Shown: one piece after another, positions 20,926 to 32,145 of the stretch
Layout: each line of letters starts with the position of its first letter
How positions within the stretch are numbered: position 1 is the stretch's first letter
Source of the DNA: Athripsodes cinereus
Lineage: Eukaryota > Arthropoda > Insecta > Trichoptera > Leptoceridae
Direction of reading: 5' to 3'
Length of the DNA: 64,000 nucleotides
Assembly: GCA_947579605.1 (NCBI GenBank)
Contig: OX388306.1
Coordinates: 5,022,001-5,086,000, forward strand
Position numbers and translations under genes: made by a program
Notes under the pieces: model-generated
Told to the model about the DNA's origin: nothing
The model's input: only the letters and a program-made list of their open reading frames with translations
Database searches by the model: none

Positions 20926-22711
20926 AAATGGTATGAAGATGTCACAAATGATGCTGTGCGCCAGTGCCGGATCAACCGCATTTTGCGCTTGGTTCAAATA
21001 GAGATACTGCGCCCCCCCCCCCCTCCCCCACCTCTTTTCCAAAAAAATATTTTCGTATCATAACAAAATGTGATAATACGCAAAAAATATGAAGTTACGT
21101 TTCTTATTTGCCTACTTTTACAAAATGTAATTAGTATCTACCTACCTTATAAAAAATTTTATATCGACCTACCACCATGTTTATTAATATACCTAGGCGT
21201 AACATATTTTTGTATCTTGATATTGAAAATTTTTACTCAAATACGAGTGTTTTTAGTACAAACATGATGTGTAGCTATTGGTAGATGAAAAATATTTATC
21301 TACCTTTAGCAAAGTATGTCTATGACCTATAGCTAAATAAGAAAACGTAGCCCCAAGAGGACATGGCGTCATGGGATAGATACATAGATAAACATAACTA
21401 TTAATTTACCTAAATACAATAATTATACTACTATTTCAATACTTACATGGGATGTATGCATGTGTGGAAGTAAAATTAACTATTATATCCTATATAAAAG
21501 TTAAAATAACTGAAGAAAACTACAAACACTCACAAAATCTCAAGTATACACTTTGAGTAAACACACGAAAAAACAGAATAGAAGAAAGAAGATAATACAT
21601 AAAGTTTCATAAGCCAAATAAATCTAATACGATAATTAATAACGATATTTAGCAATATCATACGATAATAATAAATATTTAATTATTTTTTACGCCAAAA
21701 AATTAATACAAAAAATTAAGTAAATAGGTACCTACTTAAACGCAACGGACAACGGTCATTTGTCATCATATAATAGAACAGCATTCATAACGGCGGTCAA
21801 CTGCAAAAGAGTTTATGCAAACAAATACAAAATCGTCGAAAAACATAATATAATAATATAATCGTTATGTAGGTATGAAAATATGTATATTACATTAGGC
21901 TTTCAATATTTTAATTAGTATTGTAATAATATATGCCCATAATAATATTTGGTTGCAATATTTTTAAAAATATTTTAAATAATTATCGTAGTAGGTACTA
22001 TTATAATCTACGCATATTATAACATTTATGTCACTATTGCAACGATTAAACCAGAAGCGAATGTCATTCGGGTGCACGAAGTCATACGAAGTACATCTTC
22101 TGTAAAACGAAGATAATCCATGTTGTTTGGAGCACAACCACCTAGTGTTTTAAGCTACGTTGTGTTATAATCAACCAAAGCACACATTGTTTCCGCTAGG
22201 TAATAGTTTCATTTCTGGTTGTTGTTTGAATTTTAAAGGGCGCCTTGTATGTATTAGTGAGAATATATGTAGGGGCGCAAAGAGCGCGTTGTGGTTGTAT
22301 ATGTAACCGCTATTGGATCAGTTGGTTGGTTGCATATCTTGTATGTATTAGTGAGAATCTATGTAGAAGCGTTTAGAGTTGTATTAGTGCTGAGCGGGGC
22401 GCATACTTGGTTGTATGAGACATTGAAAAAACCGAGATACACGAGATTTTGACCCTTATTATGTATGGAAAAGTTAGAGTACGTAACATTCAAAATCCTT
22501 TGAACTTAAATGAAGAAATCAAATTGTATTATATGAGTCGACAGTGATGAGGTATAAGAGCGTGCTACTTTTCGCGGGAATTTCAAAAATAGTTGATATT
22601 ATAAAACCGATACATTTTGTGTTATGTGTAACTTTCTATGCAAGCGGAAGTATAGCAATCAATGCGGAAGTACTTATTAAATTATTTATTTATAAAATCT
22701 CTGATTAAAAC
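20926..22711. other. AT-rich stretch with small repeats
   Basis: No gene. A poly-C run lies at about 21009-21028. CTTGTATGTATTAGTGAGAA is repeated about 90 bp apart (about 22246 and 22336). The rest has no match. Confidence 0.4.
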
Positions 22712-23121
22712 TTAATCCAGAGTTAATCTATGTGCCGCCTTATACTTTCGGCGCCCTGGTGGGCCGAACCATTTGAACCTATGGTAGGTCCGGCGCTGCT
22801 GTGCGCCGACGCACCCAGCAGAGATCTGTAATCTCCGTGATACAGAAGAGACAATGGTCCTGGCTGGGTCATGTTCTGAAAATGCCCAATGATAGATGGC
22901 CAAAAAGAGTACCTACCTATTGTTCTTCCGTTCGCAAGGCTTTCGTCGCCCGGGCATCCTTCTTTTACAATACACCGTTCCTATGACAACGACATCAGTG
23001 CGCAGGGAATGTCGTAGGAAGAGGTGATGCAATCGGCACAGAGTCGCTCTGAATGGAGGAGGCTGGTTTCTGCCCTGCGCTCCCGAGAGGAGCGATGAGA
23101 GCGATGATGATGATGATGATA
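22712..23121 (+). pseudogene. RTE-like LINE C-terminal end, (ATG)n tail (RTE-G)
   Basis: The plus frame reads TQQRSVISVIQKRQWSWLGH then VLKMPNDRWPKRV. The homologous unit at 27045-27345 continues PRRPGRPSF-like and SWKEVTQL sequence, as in RTE C-termini. The 3' end TGAGAGCGATGATGATGATG gives an ATG-repeat tail. This copy has an in-frame disruption near 22910 (extra ACCTACCT). Confidence 0.7.
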
Positions 23122-23465
23122 GGAATTTTTGTCTGTCCTGTAAACGGCAAATAATCGTGAATGATTCGGCGTTAGCAGAAAGTTTATTAAAGTATTTATA
23201 AATGTAACTTTATGTATCAGGAAATGTATTTAAATCTTGATCGGCTATTAAAAATGTACCTAATTTGATCAAGAAACATAAACATCGCCATTCCTATCAA
23301 TGAATTTTTTATAACTGCCGGCTGGCTGGCTATCTATAAAACATGACAGAGGATTTCTGGAAATTTTAATTGATAGTTTAGCTGTGCCATAAATTCCTGT
23401 GTAAAGTATAGATTCACGTTATTACCTATAATATTATATTACCTATATTACCTAATATTACCTAT

Positions 23466-26400
23466 AATTCAAGTCAAAGCAAATTAAGCTTAGGCATGGA
23501 GATGTGGAACAGGTGTTTATTGTTATAAATAATGGCAATGCCAAGAAAAAGTTAGTGTTGGGGTGTCTTTATATACCACCCTCATCTTCTGTGGCTCAAT
23601 ATGAACATCATTTTGAAAATCTCGAACGTATAAGATCTTCATTTCCTGATGCGGCTTTTGTGATTGCTGGTGACTTTAACCTACCGAACCTTGGATGGCG
23701 TAGAGAGGATCCTGAGCGTCCATTTAAGGTCAATCATTCGGAATTTTCAGATGTAGAGAGAGTTGTCGTGGATGGTTTAAACTTTATGAACTTTTACCAA
23801 ATGAATTATATTACCAATAATAATGGAAGGGTTCTAGACCTTATTGTTTCCGATGATGCAAGTATTGATGTATGTAAATCTGATGAGCCTGTGCTTCCTG
23901 TCGACGATCATCATCCTCCACTGGACATTGTTATTAATGGCGGGGGAACAACCTTTGTGGAGCAAAATAAAAAAATTATGTGCTATCACAGGGCTGATTT
24001 CGACAAAATTAATGAAAAATTGTTTAACACTGATTGGGACTTTCTAGAAAATTCCCCTTTAACGGATTGTATTGAGCAGTTTTATAAATTGGTATGGGGT
24101 CTCGTTGACGATCACGTCCCAACAATTTCTAATTCCCCCTCGAGTTACCCTGAGTGGTTTAACTCTGAGCTTAAAACCATGATTAAGGATAAAAAAATTG
24201 CACACAAAGTTTATAAATACACTGGTAGTCCAGATGATTATCGTCGATTTCAGGAATTGCGTAGATCATGTAACAGGCTGTCGAGTGCATGTTACAAAAA
24301 GTACATAAGTGATATTGAGAATACCATAAGTGTAAACACCAAGCATATATTTAAATATTCCAACTCTCTCAAAATGGAAGGCTCAGGATTGCCAAATAGC
24401 ATGTATCTAAATGATAAGAATGGAAAAACATCAGAGGAAATAGCTAACTTGTTTGCCGATTTTTTCGGCAGTGTGTATAGATTATCTGGCACGAATACTA
24501 GCTTTGCCTATGAGTCTCCTGTAAATATTCAATTATTTTCTGTTCACATTGAGATTAGAGACATAGTGGAATGTATTCGAGGACTTGAGCCTAAAACGAG
24601 TACTGGTCCTGACAGGGTACCACCCTTGTTTCTGAGAGAATGTATGCATAGTTTGTCATACCCCTTGTTCATAATTTTTAATAGATCTATTGCGTCTGGC
24701 TTGTACCCTGAGTGCTGGAAAGAAAACTATCTGATACCTATTCACAAGTCTGGAGATAAGCATGATATAACTAACTACAGACCCATATGCATGCAGTCCA
24801 CCATTCCGAAAATATTGGAAAAAATATTGTTAAGTAAAATGTCTTCTAGTTTTAATAATATAATTACCGAATGCCAACATGGATTTGTGCCCTTGCGGTC
24901 CACCTTGTCAAACTTGATGGCCTATGAGAACTATATATCTGATGCATTGTCTCGCAGGGGTCAGGTAGATTCGATCTACACTGACTTCTCGAAGGCATTT
25001 GATAGGGTGGACATTGGGATACTCCTGAATAAGTTATTGGCCATTGGCTTCTCCGGATCTCTGTTTGACTGGTTGAGCAGTTATCTCACGGGTAGAAGGC
25101 TTACTGTTAGGATTGGTGATGCATTCTCATATACGTTTGAAGCCCTGAGTGGCGTACCCCAGGGCTCTCACTTAGGCCCGATTCTATTCGTCTTGTTTGT
25201 AAATGACGTAGTAAACATATTCACTGATGTGAAAGTTTTAATCTACGCCGATGATCTTAAGATTTTCAAACACATAGAAAGTGTGAATGATTGTATTACA
25301 ATGCAGGAGAATCTCAATCGCTTCCATGATTGGTGTATCAGCAATAATTTACAGTTGAATGCTGATAAGTGTCAGGTGATGAGATTCTACCGAATCAAGC
25401 ATCCAATCATTCATGAGTATGAGTTGAGTGGTACAACACTTAAATCAGTGGAGGAAATCAGGGACCTGGGAGTAACATTTGACCGTAGATTAGATTTTGT
25501 TTCTCATATTGACAATGTTTGTGGCAAAGCACTGAGACTGCTGGGTTTTATCTTGAGAATATGTAGACCGTTTTCTAATGTAGATACCATTAAAATACTC
25601 TATGTCTCTCTTGTACAGAGCGTTTTAGAATACTGTTCGACAGTTTGGAGCCCAGTTTTTGAGGTGCACAAAAATAAGTTTGTTAAGGTTGAACATAAGT
25701 TTCTCAGACACATTAATTTTAGGCTGGGTATTCCTGTGGAAGATATCGATTATGATTTCTTGTTTGGTATTTTGAACCTAATGAGGCTGTCTGAGAGAAG
25801 AGCTCTGTCTGATCTTATGGTCCTGTACAAGATAATACATGGACAAATACACTGCCCAGAGGTCTTGTCTCAGATTAATTTTCTAGCCCCAATGAGAGTG
25901 ACAAGACAGGCCCTACCATTCTATGTTGAAGATGCCAGAACCACATATAATTTTAACTCAGTTCTCAATAGGATCCAACGTACGGGAAACGAATATGCTC
26001 ACGTGGTGGATTTGTATGGTGTGGGTCTGGCCAAGTTTAAATTTAGTTTGAAAAGGGCAATTGTTTTATCTAGACAGACTGGTTGATTTTGTTTTTTATT
26101 TTTTATTTTTAACTTCTCTGCAGTTCAGTGTTTTTATATATGTACATATGACAAGGGTCTTCTTGCTGTGTGTTTTTATTTTCTACATATGTCTGCGTGT
26201 TGTTTGTTTTTAATTGTTAATTAAGTGTCTATGTGAGTCGTGTGGGTGCGAGCGGCGCTGTCTCCTTTTGGGAACAATTGAACATGCAAGATACTTCTTA
26301 ATATTTGGTTTTAATGTCTTGTAAAATGTTCTACTTTCTAAATGTAAGCATATTGCTTTCTCTTTGCTTTAGTTATTTTCAGACTTTTTTTCGCTTTACA

Positions 26401-26592
26401 TTGCCAATATTTCAAATACGTTTGCCCAACATAATTTTTTCTTGTAGAGAGATAGTGCTGTTTGCATTTGTACGGCTCATATGTAAATTTTTATCTCTGA
26501 TTATGGATCTTTTGATATGTTATTTTTTTTTTAATGTATAAAAAAGCTTATTATTAATAGCTGTTAACAAATGAATAAATAAATAAATAAAT
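23466..26592 (+). mobile_element. LINE B, 5'-truncated but coding-intact
   Basis: The open frame continues upstream of 23504 only to 23468, where an AT-rich flank (ATTACCTATATTACCTAAT) begins, so the 5' end is truncated within the endonuclease. The 3' UTR is about 490 bp and ends in an (AATA)n tail at 26572-26592. The whole ORF lacks stops and frameshifts, unlike every other LINE here. The protein resembles Jockey/CR1-group LINEs. Confidence 0.85.
23504..26086 (+). CDS. LINE B ORF2, endonuclease (partial) plus reverse transcriptase
   Basis: An 860-codon frame. Residues about 1-160 are the C-terminal two thirds of an EEP endonuclease (LGCLYIPPSS, AGDFNLPNLGW near 55, DDHHPPLDI near 143); the first catalytic motifs, including the N-terminal Glu, are missing. 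The RT domain covers about 340-680: SGPD-like TSTGPDRVPPLFLREC, YRPICMQSTIPKILEKIL, QHGFVPLRST, YTDFSKAFDRVD (Asp near 494), GVPQGSHLGPILFVLFVNDV, IYADDLKIF (YADD near 580) and WCISNNLQLNADKC. The C-terminal 180 residues carry SVLEYCSTVWSP and no RNase H. The first in-frame ATG is internal; 23504 is a GTG and simply marks where sequence resembling the family begins. No partner ORF1 is present. Confidence 0.9.
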   Translation: MEQVFIVINNGNAKKKLVLGCLYIPPSSSVAQYEHHFENLERIRSSFPDAAFVIAGDFNLPNLGWRREDPERPFKVNHSEFSDVERVVVDGLNFMNFYQMNYITNNNGRVLDLIVSDDASIDVCKSDEPVLPVDDHHPPLDIVINGGGTTFVEQNKKIMCYHRADFDKINEKLFNTDWDFLENSPLTDCIEQFYKLVWGLVDDHVPTISNSPSSYPEWFNSELKTMIKDKKIAHKVYKYTGSPDDYRRFQELRRSCNRLSSACYKKYISDIENTISVNTKHIFKYSNSLKMEGSGLPNSMYLNDKNGKTSEEIANLFADFFGSVYRLSGTNTSFAYESPVNIQLFSVHIEIRDIVECIRGLEPKTSTGPDRVPPLFLRECMHSLSYPLFIIFNRSIASGLYPECWKENYLIPIHKSGDKHDITNYRPICMQSTIPKILEKILLSKMSSSFNNIITECQHGFVPLRSTLSNLMAYENYISDALSRRGQVDSIYTDFSKAFDRVDIGILLNKLLAIGFSGSLFDWLSSYLTGRRLTVRIGDAFSYTFEALSGVPQGSHLGPILFVLFVNDVVNIFTDVKVLIYADDLKIFKHIESVNDCITMQENLNRFHDWCISNNLQLNADKCQVMRFYRIKHPIIHEYELSGTTLKSVEEIRDLGVTFDRRLDFVSHIDNVCGKALRLLGFILRICRPFSNVDTIKILYVSLVQSVLEYCSTVWSPVFEVHKNKFVKVEHKFLRHINFRLGIPVEDIDYDFLFGILNLMRLSERRALSDLMVLYKIIHGQIHCPEVLSQINFLAPMRVTRQALPFYVEDARTTYNFNSVLNRIQRTGNEYAHVVDLYGVGLAKFKFSLKRAIVLSRQTG

Positions 26593-26804
26593 ATAGAAGT
26601 TTATACATGTTGTAATAATATGTGAAGATTTCGTTGAGAGATGGATCACTTGGTCGTACATAATATCGAAATAAATTATTTATCCCTAAGAAAGGTACTA
26701 ACACTTATTACATAATAAATTATTTGATGTACGAATTTACTAGGCAAAAAAACTCACACCCTAAATTTGCGAATACTTTTTCATAGATTTACTTGTAGAT
26801 TTTA
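26593..26804. other. AT-rich flank
   Basis: Nothing recognised. Confidence 0.3.
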
Positions 26805-26900
26805 CTTGAATAATTGCCACCCATTCTGAACGTATATGCTTTTATTGACACGGTGAGGACGCCTTGCATGTTTATTACTTACATTTCTTTCGCTGGCTAA
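26805..26900 (+). repeat. TAG element fragment
   Basis: GCCACCCATTCTGAACGTAT, TTATTGACACGGTGAGGACG and TTGCATGTTTATTAC match the middle of the family. Confidence 0.6.
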
Positions 26901-26989
26901 CTCACAAATATCACAAATTGCTAATAGTACAGTATAATGTTTTCACAACATAAGCGTATCGCTAGGTAAAAGATAAAAGATGGTTTCAT

Positions 26990-27040
26990 GTTAACGAAAT
27001 AAATAAAACAAATGTTTTATTCTTCTATTTGATTTATAAC
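26990..27040. repeat. partial fold-G arm
   Basis: AAATAAATAAAACAAATGTT then TTATTCTTCTATTTGAT resembles the outer arm of the fold-G element (39051-39260). Confidence 0.35.
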
Positions 27041-27044
27041 ACAT

Positions 27045-27345
27045 TTACACCCACCAGAGACCTGTAATCTCCGTAATACAGGAGAGACGATGGTTCTGGC
27101 TGGGACATGTTTTGAGAATACCCAATGATAGTTGGCCAAAAAGAGCACTGTTCTTCCGTCCGCAAGAGTTCCGTCGGCCCGGGCGTCCCTCTTTCACAAT
27201 ACACCGTTCCTATGACAACGATTTCAGAGCGCAGGGAATGTCGTGGAAAGAGGTGACGCAATTGACGCAGAGAAGCTCTGAATGAATGAGGCTGGTTTCT
27301 GCCCTGTGCTCCCGATAGGAGCGTTGAGGGCGAGATGATGATTTG
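27045..27345 (+). pseudogene. RTE-G LINE C-terminal end
   Basis: It is the same family as 22712-23121: GACCTGTAATCTCCGTAATA, TTCTGGCTGGGACATGTTTT, then RRPGRP-type sequence (CGTCGGCCCGGGCGTCCCTC) and GGGAATGTCGTGGAAAGAGG. It ends GAGGGCGAGATGATGATTTG. Unlike the other copy, the GRP block is uninterrupted, but stops elsewhere make it non-coding. Confidence 0.7.
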
Positions 27346-27410
27346 ATTTATTAACAAAAGAGACGTCTTTCGTCTTGTTAGGTCATTATCAATAAAAAGA
27401 AAAAAAAACG
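27346..27410. repeat. fold-G half arm
   Basis: AGAGACGTCTTTCGTCTTGT followed by TAGGTCATTATCAATAAAAA is one arm of the fold-G palindrome without its mirror. Confidence 0.6.
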
Positions 27411-27834
27411 AATTATTATAGAGTTATTACTTTTTGATCGAAGACTGTAGAAAAAAGGTGTGTGTAATAACAACTCAAATAACGTATAGTTTTTTTGCGA
27501 CACTACAAAAAACGAGCTCTAATAACTGATTGCAATATTAATTTTTGCGATAAAAAATGTGTACCAAGAAATATAATATATACCTACCTAATAATATTAT
27601 ACTTAAGTATAATACTCCATTACATTTATTATGGTGAATGAATATTAATATAATTATTTAAATGCACCTATTGAGAGCTTTAGTTCATTCATCCATAATA
27701 TATTGTGATCTCATCACTGTACCTAGGACCTACTTAGTTATATTATATTATAATAAATTATGTAAGCGTCTCATGAGTTTGTTTACACATTAATGTAAAT
27801 ATGTATTGATAATATACATATTTATATCGGACGT

Positions 27835-27900
27835 GTAGCGGTTGGAAAATGTAGGTTTGTGAATTTGCATTCTCGGGTTCAATTTCCGCATTTTGTTGGA
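27835..27900 (+). repeat. tRNA-like relict
   Basis: GTGTAGCGGTTGG (A-box-like) is followed by GGGTTCAATTTCCGC (B-box-like). The stems do not pair into a tRNA. It lies next to a minus-strand SINE1. Confidence 0.35.
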
Positions 27901-27934
27901 TTATATTTTTTTAAACTCCGTACCGTCAAAATAT

Positions 27935-28110
27935 ATTTTTTTAAAAGGATGTATCTGGGTTTTTGTTATAAACCCAAATACAACCTTGTACATCTTTCAC
28001 AACAGTATCTAAGCTAAATGCTTGTGTCGTAAAAGGGGAGTTTGCCATCACCTGGGATAGAACCGAGCACCTCTTGTGCATAAGGCCGAGACTCTACCTC
28101 CAGGCTAACG
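27935..28110 (-). mobile_element. SINE1, minus strand
   Basis: ACCCAAATACAACCTTGTAC, AAGGGGAGTTTGCCATCACC, TGGGATAGAACCGAG (degraded B-box) and CCGAGACTCTACCTCCAGGC are the complement of the SINE1 blocks. It is more diverged than the 3831 and 52783 copies. Confidence 0.8.
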
Positions 28111-28340
28111 ATGGACCCGGAATAAATGATAAATAAATTAAAAATCATATTTAAATAAAAGAAAAACTTATTTTGAAGAAAGATAATTATTTTCTGCATC
28201 TACCTATCTATTTCTATTTGTACCATCCTCAGTCTCACAGAGGTAGGTGGGCTAGCAAGTACAATGACAGTATATTGTAATTAACATCCATTAAAAATAA
28301 GAGATATTCTAAGATGTTTGTCTTACCCCATCGCTGAATT

Positions 28341-28890
28341 ATACTTGTCAATTACCTATTATGTGATGTTTTAGGAACCATGTTTACACGATGGTGAAAA
28401 GAATGTGATACCTGGGTATTCTATCCCGGGATCACACGATGGCACTTTTTATACTTGTCAATTACCTATTATGTGATGTTTTAGGAACCATGTTTACACG
28501 ATGGTGAAAAGAATGTGAGACCTGGGTATTCTATCCCGGGATCACACGATGGCACTTTTTATACTTGTCAATTACCTATTATGTGATGTTTTAGGAACCA
28601 TGTTTACACGATGGTGAAAAGAATGTGAGACCTGGGTATTCTATCCCGGGATCACACGATGGCACTTTTTATACTTGTCAATTACCTATTATGTGATGTT
28701 TTAGGAACCATGTTTACACGATGGTGAAAAGAATGTGAGACCTGGGTATTCTATCCCGGGATCACACGATGGCACTTTTTATACTTGTCAATTACCTATT
28801 ATGTGATGTTTTAGGAACCATGTTTACACGATGGTGAAAAGAATGTGAGACCTGGGTATTCTATCCCGGGATCACACGAGGGCACTTTTT
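28341..28890. repeat. five head-to-tail 110 bp satellite units
   Basis: ATACTTGTCAATTACCTATT recurs at 28341, 28451, 28561, 28671 and 28781, an exact 110 bp period with full units to 28890. Units differ by only one or two bases (GTGATACC in the first, CACGAGGGC in the last). Each carries a hairpin CCTGGG-TATTCTAT-CCCGGG and two CACGATGG words. The left flank has the TAG-family word CCCCATCGCTGAATT. Confidence 0.95.
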
Positions 28891-29354
28891 TTAAATAAAA
28901 TAGCGATAGACCTGATGTTTCTTTTGGTTGATTCTATTGCAACATTATACTATGAGTAGGTAAGTAAATATTTTTTTATTTCCTTTTCTTTTCATAACAA
29001 TCTCATCGCTATAAAAAGTATAAAGTACTAATTCTTATCTATAGCCTAATATAATACAATATTATAGATACCTGATTTTGTTGCTGCAAAAAACTATTTA
29101 TAAATATATAATAGTTACTCCTGTCCGACTCATAACATTATCTATCCATCATATTATAATATAATATCCAATATACTTACATTTCTTCCAGCCATCCATA
29201 CAAATCTCTAGAGGTACCACTTACCAACTTAACGTCTTCTATACAACTAACTGAAAAAATAGAAGAATCACATGTTCTTCAAATGTTCTCTCTCTCTCTC
29301 TCTCTCGGATAGTCGCTCTATGGATAGTCGCTCTATGGATAGGTCGCTCTAAAA
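28891..29354. other. AT-rich stretch with microsatellites
   Basis: A (TC)n run lies at about 29289-29306. It is followed by about three repeats of GGATAGTCGCTCTAT (29307-29350). No gene. Confidence 0.5.
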
Positions 29355-29545
29355 ATATATCTACGACATTCAGGACGAATGGCATACCTCACCGCTGAAT
29401 CGAGACGTTAAATATTCATGAATTGAAGATGTAAATATTTCCAAATGTTTTTTTCGCTCTTCAGCGCTTTTCTCAGGAACATAGAGTGGAGAAAATTTTC
29501 CTTCTCCATTTAAAGCGATTCTGCGCCAATCGAGTCACTTGATTC
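29355..29545 (-). repeat. TAG element, 5' half
   Basis: GACATTCAGGACGAATGGCA, CCTCACCGCTGAATC and, after a duplicated AATTGAAGATGTAAATAT, a diverged GGAACATAGAGTGGAGAAAA match the family on the minus strand. Confidence 0.5.
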
Positions 29546-30564
29546 CTAAAATTTCCTTACGCTCCTATATCTCGTTATCTCACGAATGAAGTATTATGAA
29601 AGACTATCGTCCATGTGGTCGGGATTCTTCTAAAAGAATAAACAGTGCTCATATAGGCTAAACTGATACCAATAGGTACCAATAGACATTCTGAAAACAT
29701 GGCCCAACCTGATTTGAATAAATATGTATTTCGAAATTTGACCTTTAAGGCCAACTTTTTTTAATATTGTTGGTTAATTTTGAAATATGCTCGAACCAAA
29801 TTTATTTATTTATCACTTACACACGGCGTGAGTCTTTTACATGTTAAACACGTAACAAAAAAAATTACAGCTGCAGGTACAAATCTATAAATATAAACAG
29901 TACCTTAGATGTAAAATAAAATTAAAAGTTGTGTTAGATAAAACAACAATATTACGAAAATAAATTATAAAGAAATTGGATGACATTGAAATTAGAACTA
30001 ATAAACAAAATACTTAGGTACCTATAATTAAATTTTTAGTAGATAAATAATTTAATGATATTGAATTTTTCCTTGTTTATAAAGTTTGAGAAACAGAAAT
30101 ATAAAAAGTATTTTATAAGCGAGATGGCGCCGGATATGATTTTAGGTTTAAGGCAGGTTTCTCCTTATCTCTTTCTCACTCTTTCTCTCATCCCGTAATC
30201 ACTTTAGAACATCACAATAATATTATTATTATCAGCTGTAGGGTAGATAGATTAGGTAGGTACCTGCGCCTAGCATAGGTACCTATATATACTGTATCTG
30301 TATGTGGAAGCGAAATTACACTATGTAGAATTTTGACAAAGTCACTTATTAACAAAGTGTCATAATTCTTATTATGCTCTTATTGATGACATATTCTCCT
30401 GTCTTGATAACGCGTTATATTTTGTGATATCCATACATAATAAAAAAAAAAGTTTCCTAAATCAAAACAACATTATTTTTGCGAGTTTTTTTTCTACAAC
30501 TAACGATTGACTATTGTAAATTTAATAATGAAACTATTTTAGTTTAGAAAAGACAACGTCACCT
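29546..30564. other. unassigned, with LINE-like 3' tail (minus) at 29800
   Basis: From about 29800, TTTATTTATTTATCACTTAC leads into GTGAGTCTTTTACATGTTAA, like 13655-13720. The rest (TAG/GGTACC-rich) has no match. Confidence 0.4.
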
Positions 30565-30569
30565 TCTTT

Positions 30570-30650
30570 GGTAGTGCCCTGGATGAGACTTGAATCCAAA
30601 ACCCATCCTTATCGCGAGGCGTGCGTTATCCAACTAAGCTACTGGGAGAC
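30570..30650 (-). repeat. tRNA-like pseudogene or SINE head
   Basis: The minus strand reads TCTCCCAGTAGCTTAGTTGG, an excellent A-box, then ATAACGCACGCCTCGCGATA and GGATTCAAGTCTCATCC as B-box. The anticodon-loop position 33 is not T and the acceptor stems do not pair, so it is not an intact tRNA. It could be the head of a further SINE family. Confidence 0.5.
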
Positions 30651-31116
30651 ATGGTTTACTAAACAATATCATTTTAACATGAAATCGTGTAAATTAAAAA
30701 AATGCGAGAAATGTTGTTAAAAGCAATCATCCACATTAATTTCTGACAGTAATTTCGTATTAACAAACATGTGAGATGCAAATATTATAATTTTGTCGAA
30801 AAACTGAACGGCTATACTGAAATATGTCGTCTCGTGACATAGTGTAGTATCACTTCGACATACAAGTATAGATACATAGATCTTTATTTTATAGATCTCT
30901 GCATACACTATCTACCTATACATAATGATATCTAGCCTAAAATTATTATAGGGATCTATAGACAGAAGACTGGAGCCTTTTGAAGGTAGTTTTTTTTTCA
31001 TCTCAGACCGAATTCATCAACATCTTATTCGGCTTTTGGCCATTATACCCATAGGTACCTATAATAAGGTGTCTTACTACAATATACTCAAGTGAAATTA
31101 TACGAATTTGTCATAC
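30651..31116. other. unassigned AT-rich sequence
   Basis: Nothing recognised. Confidence 0.3.
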
Positions 31117-31175
31117 CTATATATATAATGAGTTACACTCCATTGGATTGGTTTGCAACGAGTTTGGATTTTCTA
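31117..31175 (-). repeat. RTE-C 3' end, very short copy
   Basis: TATATATAATGAGTTACACT, CCATTGGATTGGTTTGCAAC and GAGTTTGGATTTTC match the 3' end of the RTE-C insert at 44589-44640, including the (TA)n tail. Confidence 0.7.
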
Positions 31176-31267
31176 TACTCACTAAATCATTTTGTCCAAC
31201 AATAAAGCGCATTGGATAAATAAATTATCCATCCATTTCCTCTACCATCGAGTGTTAAGAGCGAAAT

Positions 31268-31337
31268 GGCGGCACGGCACAAGCTTTTAGCTTACTGTGA
31301 AAGGTGTATATATCTTTTTTAAAAAAAAAAAAAAAAT
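31268..31337 (+). repeat. SINE1, 3' half
   Basis: CACGGCACAAGCTTTTAGCT, ACTGTGAAAGGTGTATATAT and a poly(A) tail match SINE1. The tRNA head and the TTTGGGTTTATA block are missing. Confidence 0.75.
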
Positions 31338-31637
31338 GAGATTATTGTTTCCGTTGTTTCTGCTATGCATATTTCTATGTGTGGATATATTTTGTATGCA
31401 TATTGTGTATAATTAATGTTCACCATGAGATAAATATCTATTGTTCACCAACAGATTAATAAAGATATATAAATAAAATAAATAAAAACAAGTCTATTCA
31501 TATAGATACCTACCTATTCAAAGCAGCAATGTCACATTTGCCCACGATATTTCTAACACTTTAAAAAAACTTCAATTATGAAAACTTTTGTTGTGTAAGT
31601 TCCTTGAAAATCAATCATAAGAAATTAATATATAAAT

Positions 31638-31712
31638 TATACTACTACTACTACTATACCATCACGGCATATCCCACAAGTGGGGTAGCCAGCAGATCAG
31701 CTGCATGTAAGA
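31638..31712 (-). repeat. TAG element, 3' end
   Basis: ATACTACTACTACTACTATA, CCATCACGGCATATCCCACA and AGTGGGGTAGCCAGCAGATC match the family exactly at its 3' end. Confidence 0.75.
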
Positions 31713-31854
31713 AAGTATAAATTATAACCACAAAAAAAAAACAATTCTTGTACAAACGCTGTAAAATAAAGAATAAACATGATAAATAAATAAATAATAT
31801 AACTATCTAGGTACATTATGTTATCGTGCATCTCTTTTTTTTCTTCTGTTTTTT

Positions 31855-32145
31855 TTCAATTTTCCTGCTGAGACCGCCTTGGCCAAAAGCTGTTATGGTC
31901 TTAGTTTCTTAGTTTGTTTTAAGGCAATTAAGGCAAGGCACCCGAATTCGAGTGAATTGTTATGGTCTCAGTGCAGGGTGATATTTTTAGAATAATAATA
32001 ATAATTTATTAATCTCTTTGATGTTTTTTTCTGTCTCGCTGTTTTTTTTTTATTTTTTGAATTGTCATTTCTTATTTCTCATTTTTCCGCCTTGGCCAAA
32101 AGCTGTTATGGTCTCAGTGCAGGGTGATATTTGTAGAATAATAAT
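31855..32145. repeat. duplicated GGCCAAAAGCTGTTATGGTC block
   Basis: The block CGCCTTGGCCAAAAGCTGTT followed by ATGGTCTCAGTGCAGGGTGA occurs at about 31870-31990 (with an inserted stretch) and again at 32087-32130. A complement (TGCACTGAGACCATAACAGC) is at 34230-34249. It precedes AATAATAAT runs, so it is probably part of a LINE 3' UTR. Confidence 0.5.

Noticed and set aside
21009..21028. Poly-C run as a functional G-quadruplex-like element
   Set aside because: A single homopolymer run with no regular spacing; likely slippage.
28341..28890. Regular direct repeats resembling a CRISPR array
   Set aside because: The whole 110 bp period is conserved with no unique spacers, and the setting is eukaryotic; it is a tandem satellite.
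30570..30650. Functional tRNA gene on the minus strand
   Set aside because: A- and B-boxes are good, but position 33 is not T and the acceptor and anticodon stems do not pair; listed as a tRNA-like relict.
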